Origin: Bacteroidaceae bacterium
GTDB taxonomy: Bacteria > Bacteroidota > Bacteroidia > Bacteroidales > Bacteroidaceae
Assembly (NCBI GenBank): GCA_011959205.1
Contig: BLLV01000058.1
Location: 1-40,120, forward strand
DNA: 40,120 nucleotides
Direction of reading: 5' to 3'
Shown here: piece by piece, positions 34,630-40,120 of the stretch
Layout of the letters: the number at the start of each line of letters is the position of its first letter
Numbering within the stretch: position 1 is the first letter of the stretch
The notes under the pieces: generated by a model
What the model was told of the DNA's origin: nothing
The model's input: only the letters and a program-made list of their open reading frames with translations
The model's database searches: none
Position numbers and translations under genes: made by a program

Positions 34630-35721
34630 TTATTTCATTTCTTTTTCTTCACGCACTTCTTCTGTACGGGACAATCCGATAAAGACGGCGGACAACATGG
34701 TAAATACGTATGCTTGAATAAATGCGACCAGTAACTCCAACGCTGTCATAAAGATGCCGAACGCCACCGCGACAAATCCCATGGAACCATTGATCAGCGG
34801 CCCCATATTCGCCGTAATAAAAATAATGGATATCAAACTGAGAATAGCGGCATGACCGGCCATCATATTGGCGAACAAACGGATCATCAATGCAAACGGT
34901 TTGGTAAAGATTCCGAAGACCTCAATAATCGGCATCATCGGGAACGGGGCCTTCAACCACCAAGGCACATCGGGCCAGAGAATCTCTTTCCAATATTCCT
35001 TGTTACCCCATACATTCACAACTAAGAATGTACAGACAGCCAAGACAAAAGTAATGGCAATATTACCTGTAATATTCGTACCACCGGGGAAGAAAGGAAT
35101 CAATCCCATCAGATTATTGATCAGGATAAAGAAGAAAGCCGTGAGCAGATAAGGAGCATAACGCTTATAATCCTTGCCGACACAACCTTTTATCACATCA
35201 TCATTGATGGCGAAAATACAGGCTTCCATCATTCCCACCATTCCTTTCGGGGCTTCCTTTTCCACCGGATGCTTTTTATACCAACGGGCACAACTCAACA
35301 CCAAAATCACCAGAATGGCACTATTGATAAACAACCCGGCAACATTCTTTGTAATAGAAATGTCCAAAGGCTTTACTTCGTTGCCATCGGCATCCTTTTC
35401 CACTATCTTGCCTTTATACTCACCATCTTTAGCAATATACAGGCCTTCATACTCTCCGTCTCCCTCCTCGAACCTGGAAGAAAGAAAAGTGTGCCATCCT
35501 GTACTGCTTTTTACGATTACCGGCAGGGGGATAGCTATAGGTGTATCTCCTATGTCAGTGATATGCCATTCATACGAATCACCTATATGTCCGAAAACGA
35601 TTTCATTTACGTCCACTTGCTGCTCTTTATTGTCAGTATCCGACTCTTCCCGGGCATTGGCTTCTTGCAGGAAAGCGACCAGCAACACTAAAACCGTTCC
35701 TATATATCGTAAACTTCTCAT
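34630..35721 (-). CDS. atpB: ATP synthase Fo subunit a, with signal peptide and extra periplasmic domain
   Basis: This 363-residue subunit provides the ion half-channels facing the c-ring. The essential arginine is R281 in MIRLFANMMAGHAAIL. At least five membrane segments follow residue about 125. Before them lies an unusual N-terminus: a signal-peptide-like run (MRSLRYIGTVLVLLVAFLQE, cleavage plausible after ANA), then about 100 charged residues (NEIVFGHIGDSYEWHITDIG, then a D/E-rich section) that would face the periplasm. E. coli AtpB has 271 residues, so this form carries about 90 extra. Such extensions are known from Bacteroidota. It starts one base after the stop of the preceding membrane protein gene. 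Confidence 0.95.
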   Translation of the reverse strand: MRSLRYIGTVLVLLVAFLQEANAREESDTDNKEQQVDVNEIVFGHIGDSYEWHITDIGDTPIAIPLPVIVKSSTGWHTFLSSRFEEGDGEYEGLYIAKDGEYKGKIVEKDADGNEVKPLDISITKNVAGLFINSAILVILVLSCARWYKKHPVEKEAPKGMVGMMEACIFAINDDVIKGCVGKDYKRYAPYLLTAFFFILINNLMGLIPFFPGGTNITGNIAITFVLAVCTFLVVNVWGNKEYWKEILWPDVPWWLKAPFPMMPIIEVFGIFTKPFALMIRLFANMMAGHAAILSLISIIFITANMGPLINGSMGFVAVAFGIFMTALELLVAFIQAYVFTMLSAVFIGLSRTEEVREEKEMK

Positions 35722-35722
35722 A

Positions 35723-36136
35723 TTACTTATACTTGTACCTATTACTTTTATGTTTTATCTCAAAATGGAAAAAGAAGCGGGTCTCAAAAATCAGAAAGAT
35801 AATATAGAAGACCATGTAAGTCCCTATAAATGACAGTACCTGATGTGCCACCGCCACTGCATAGACGGACATAATCAGGATGCTCAGCATCATCTTCGTC
35901 ACTTTCGCCACCAGGTAAACCGCCACCATTTTCTGCGGGCTCACCCGGTAACAGTATCCGAACATAACTATGTAAAAGAGACCGAAAAGATAAAAAAATA
36001 TCGGTATGGAGGGATACCAGGCAAAATAATACTCCGGTAACAAGGTGTGAAACACCAAGGCTCCTCCCCAACTCAACACGACCATCAATAGGGTCAACGA
36101 CAGGATAAATTTTCTCTTTACGGCTAACAAAAACAT
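35723..36136 (-). CDS. Small membrane protein in the AtpI position
   Basis: This 137-residue protein has four membrane segments (about residues 8-28, 41-61, 73-95 and 100-124) and a very basic C-terminal tail (KHKSNRYKYK). It sits between atpC and atpB and starts 9 bases after atpC; one base separates its stop from atpB. That position is where other phyla place atpI, which helps assemble the c-ring and insert magnesium, so an analogous role is inferred. I do not recognise sequence identity to AtpI itself. The residues VYLVAKVTKMMLSIL form the most conserved-looking helix. Confidence 0.75.
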   Translation of the reverse strand: MFLLAVKRKFILSLTLLMVVLSWGGALVFHTLLPEYYFAWYPSIPIFFYLFGLFYIVMFGYCYRVSPQKMVAVYLVAKVTKMMLSILIMSVYAVAVAHQVLSFIGTYMVFYIIFLIFETRFFFHFEIKHKSNRYKYK

Positions 36137-36145
36137 AATTATGTA

Positions 36146-36400
36146 TTAGATTTCCACACAGGCTGAAACTATATTGTCCCTCACCTCAACGAACCCACTC
36201 GATATTCCAATTGATTTCTCCAATTCGTCCTCCGTGTATTTTATCTCCCCTTTTACCAGTGATGATATCAGCGGAGCATGGTCATACAAGACAGAGAAAG
36301 AGCCCAATTCCCCCGGCAGTGTCACTATTTCCACCTTGCCGTCAAACAAAGTACTTTCCGGAGAAACCACTATCAAATGAAGATCTTCATGATGTTCCAT
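36146..36400 (-). CDS. atpC: ATP synthase F1 subunit epsilon, short form
   Basis: At 84 residues this is only the N-terminal beta-sandwich of epsilon (LHLIVVSPESTLFDGKVEIV, then LPGELGSFSVLYDHAPLIS and ISSGFVEVRDN). The C-terminal helical hairpin, which in E. coli (138 residues) blocks rotation, is missing. The enzyme should still assemble but cannot be inhibited through that hairpin. Short epsilon is usual in Bacteroidota. It lies 8 bases after atpD. Confidence 0.92.
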   Translation of the reverse strand: MEHHEDLHLIVVSPESTLFDGKVEIVTLPGELGSFSVLYDHAPLISSLVKGEIKYTEDELEKSIGISSGFVEVRDNIVSACVEI

Positions 36401-36408
36401 ACTTACTT

Positions 36409-37965
<1,557 letters not shown>

Positions 37966-38038
37966 TTATAATTTACCCTTGCCATATCAACAATCTTGCA
38001 AGGTTTTTGTTTACCTACACTTTGCTTTATATGCACAG

Positions 38039-38046
38039 CAAAGGTA
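38039..38046 (-). promoter_or_regulatory. Bacteroidota -7 box for the ATP synthase operon
   Basis: The complement reads TACCTTTG, 94 bases before the atpD start. It gives a leader of about 90 bases, longer than for other genes here. No clear -33 box is seen. Confidence 0.6.
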
Positions 38047-38138
38047 TAGATAATCTTAGTAGATTGAACTCAAGCTAACATTTTTTACACATCAAAACGA
38101 CATTATTCCACTAAAAGAAGAAAAAAAGAACAATTTTG

Positions 38139-39689
38139 CTACTTTTTGTGCATTCCCTCACGAGATAACTGTTTACTTAAATTAGCAATTCCCAAGGCAA
38201 CCACCGCTGTTACTGTAGCTGCATGTTCCTGGTATTCGGGTATGTTTTTCGTATAAAGGTCACGCTCCGTATGCCATATTTCCCCATAAGAGAAGTTATA
38301 TCCTTTTATGTCTTGTGTATTGAAGCCAAAAGTAGGCACCCCTTCCACTGCAAAGACACTAGCATCCGTACCACCGCTTTGGGTAGGACGTTTAAAGGGC
38401 TTCGCCACCTTTACCTCAAATGGATAATCCGCACGGATTTCTTTCACAGGTTTACATACTTCCACAAAATCATCATACATAGCCTGGGGAACAGAAATTC
38501 CCACCGGAGGAGTCGGCCCTCCGTCCCGGTTGAACAGATTAGCAATCTTTCCCAATTCCTTGGCATGAGTCTTGACGTATGCTTTTGCACCCAATAGTCC
38601 GAATTCCTCTCCTGCAAAAGCAACAAACAGTATGGTACGTTTAGGCTTCGCTCCGGAAAGTGCAATCATACGGGCAGCCTCCATCATAGGACCGATACCT
38701 GTACCACAATCTATACCACCGGTTGCTACATCATAAGCGTCAAGATGTCCGCTTATAATTACATATTCATCCGGATATTTAGTACCTTTAATAGATGCCA
38801 CGACATTATGATATTTCACAGGCCCCAGCTTAAAATGATTACGAATATCAAATTCCAGCCAAAAATTCCGGCGTTCTTTCACCATCTGTTTGATAATTTT
38901 ATATTGATGCTCATCCAATTTGATATCACAGACTTCGGGCAAATTATCAAATGTGGTGTTCGGATCATTCAACAAAGCACGGTCATACAAAGCACGTAAA
39001 GGTACAGCTGCCGACTGAATAAAGCCCAATGCTCCTGCCTCACACATTTCTTTATAGAATAGTCCCGGCATTTCACGCAAAGGTTTCATGGCATGTTTGG
39101 TTCCTTTGCTCCAATTCTCTTCCATCAAGGCGGCATTCTGCTTTTCAATCTCTATATTTTCAGCTTTAATCGCCGCCCTCAAAGAATCACCTTTGGCAGA
39201 ACGGTCCATAGGCCAGCCTGTATTCTCACCGGACACCAGCACCCAAGCACCTTTCAACTGATGTTTCATGCGATCCAGTTCCTCCTGAGTACGGGGCTCT
39301 ATCAAGACATGCCCGCGTTGCAGACCTTTAGTACCCGAAGTGTAGGATGGAGTTACAAAATGCAGATCCATTGCCTGATCACCTCCAATCAACCGACCGA
39401 ACCATGGCCCGCGGTTAAAACCTACTGGCAATTCTCCAGCTTCCTCCAAGTGTGCCTCAATCCCCCACCGTTTATATTCACGCATCATCCATTCGGCTGC
39501 GTTCTCATACGCGTCCGAACCTATAACTCTTCCCCCGAAACGATTCGTGAGAATATCCAACTGATGCATCACCCGGTTGTCTGTCTGGCCCGTTTCAATG
39601 ATTTTTTTTACGGCTGCAGGTTGGGCGAAAGTAGTCCCTGCACACAAAGAAGCAGCCAAGATAGCTGCCATGCACATTTTGTTCATCAT
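38139..39689 (-). CDS. Exported M28-family zinc peptidase
   Basis: This 516-residue protein begins with a signal peptide (MMNKMCMAAILAASLCAGTTFAQ in two parts, cleavage near residue 22). It has a PA-like insert between about 90 and 240 and a C-terminal M28 aminopeptidase fold. Candidate zinc ligands are in order: H in IISGHLDAYD, D in GGIDCGTGIGP, E in AFAGEEFGLLG with its catalytic neighbour, D in LFNRDGGP and H in GEIWHTERD. This arrangement suggests an active aminopeptidase or carboxypeptidase acting on peptides in the periplasm or outside. The usual family motif around the second ligand is D-N/D-x-S-G; here it is DCGTG. It stands alone, before the ATP synthase operon on the same strand. 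Confidence 0.9.
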   Translation of the reverse strand: MMNKMCMAAILAASLCAGTTFAQPAAVKKIIETGQTDNRVMHQLDILTNRFGGRVIGSDAYENAAEWMMREYKRWGIEAHLEEAGELPVGFNRGPWFGRLIGGDQAMDLHFVTPSYTSGTKGLQRGHVLIEPRTQEELDRMKHQLKGAWVLVSGENTGWPMDRSAKGDSLRAAIKAENIEIEKQNAALMEENWSKGTKHAMKPLREMPGLFYKEMCEAGALGFIQSAAVPLRALYDRALLNDPNTTFDNLPEVCDIKLDEHQYKIIKQMVKERRNFWLEFDIRNHFKLGPVKYHNVVASIKGTKYPDEYVIISGHLDAYDVATGGIDCGTGIGPMMEAARMIALSGAKPKRTILFVAFAGEEFGLLGAKAYVKTHAKELGKIANLFNRDGGPTPPVGISVPQAMYDDFVEVCKPVKEIRADYPFEVKVAKPFKRPTQSGGTDASVFAVEGVPTFGFNTQDIKGYNFSYGEIWHTERDLYTKNIPEYQEHAATVTAVVALGIANLSKQLSREGMHKK

Positions 39690-39720
39690 GATATTTTCGT
39701 TTGATAGTTGTTAACGATTG

Positions 39721-39728
39721 CAAATATA
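39721..39728 (-). promoter_or_regulatory. Bacteroidota -7 box for the M28 peptidase
   Basis: The complement reads TATATTTG, 31 bases before the ATG at 39689. Confidence 0.55.
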
Positions 39729-40065
39729 TAGCAAATTCCGGAACTTCAGCTATTAATTCATAACAATTTATCAGATAAAAACGAACATTTTTAAAACCAT
39801 ATCACACAAACAATATTAAAATGAAAGTTTATTCAGTTTTTACTTCTTTCTCAAGGCTTTTGGGATACAGATTGCCAATGAGACCATAGAACAATCTGAT
39901 GATATTTGCAACCATGACTTTAAGATAGTTTTTATAAGATATTCAAATAAATTCTTCGGCCAAATACATTTCATAGAATAAAGCTTGTGGATAATTGGAA
40001 GAAGCATTCTCCAATAAATTCAACACATTCGTACAAATTACTATTCTGTTAAAATCAAAAAAGAC

Positions 40066-40098
40066 GAAGGTGTGTCAAAATGCGCACCTTCTTTTTTT
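40066..40098. terminator. Terminator hairpin at the right edge
   Basis: GAAGGTGTG (40066-40074) pairs with CGCACCTTC (40083-40091) with one G-T pair, followed by TTTTTTT. On the minus strand TTTTTTGATTTT follows soon after, so it may be bidirectional. Confidence 0.7.
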
Positions 40099-40120
40099 AA
40101 GCACAAAGCCCCGACTTTCA

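Larger units (their letters stand above)
39690..40120. other. Non-coding right edge with a decayed reading frame
   Basis: The region has no intact gene. It holds the peptidase promoter box at 39721, a minus-strand frame interrupted by stops between 39829 and 40074, and a terminator at 40066. The frame reads NASSNYPQALFYEMYLAEEF, then a stop, then continues to 39829; no start or homologue is known to me. Confidence 0.45.

Noticed and set aside
39690-40120. Replication origin or attachment site
   Set aside because: No DnaA-box cluster, integrase or direct-repeat pair is seen; the AT-rich nature alone is not evidence.

Overview
The window looks like chromosomal DNA of an anaerobic gut Bacteroidales bacterium, most likely Bacteroides or Phocaeicola (vulgatus/dorei-like); the species is inferred. 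Support: many genes are preceded by the Bacteroidota promoter box TAnnTTTG, the ATP synthase operon has the Bacteroidota order (atpD-atpC-small membrane protein-atpB-E-F-H-A-G) with a very short epsilon subunit, diaminopimelate is made by DapL, and pyruvate formate-lyase and a Dcu transporter point to mixed-acid fermentation. I see no tRNA, rRNA, CRISPR array, prophage or intact insertion sequence.

Layout. 1-2.7 kb: HTH-cupin regulator and acyl-CoA synthetase, then a small cluster of terminators around an orphan promoter. 2.8-4.8 kb (minus): SPOUT RNA methyltransferase and zinc alcohol dehydrogenase. 5.2-8.2 kb: pyruvate formate-lyase and its activase, separated by a long RNA hairpin. 8.3-10.7 kb: GtrA-like membrane protein, short-chain dehydrogenase, a VOC-GNAT fusion and a possible 25-residue membrane peptide. 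10.7-12.4 kb (minus): formate-tetrahydrofolate ligase, which could use the formate made by PFL. 12.6-18.0 kb: a tightly coupled three-gene MukFEB/MksFEB/Wadjet-like SMC operon with no nuclease (JetD/MksG) gene beside it, followed by a terminator and a structured 22-bp tandem repeat. 18.3-22.1 kb (minus): oxidative pentose-phosphate operon gnd-zwf-pgl. 22.2-24.7 kb: DAACS symporter convergent with a Dcu-type C4-dicarboxylate transporter. 25-27.5 kb: FabK/nitronate monooxygenase-like flavoprotein and a double-ATPase ModF-like protein. 27.8-30.4 kb: a half-length dapF that has lost its catalytic cysteine, dapL, and an outer-membrane beta-barrel protein. 30.7-37.9 kb (minus): complete F1Fo ATP synthase operon. 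38.1-39.7 kb (minus): exported M28-type peptidase. The right edge is non-coding with a decayed reading frame and a terminator.

The best candidates for something under-described are the JetD-less SMC operon and the truncated, Cys-to-Tyr DapF kept as an open frame directly upstream of dapL. Several reading frames extend upstream past a promoter box (alcohol dehydrogenase, fhs, dcu, ModF-like); their starts have been moved downstream here.
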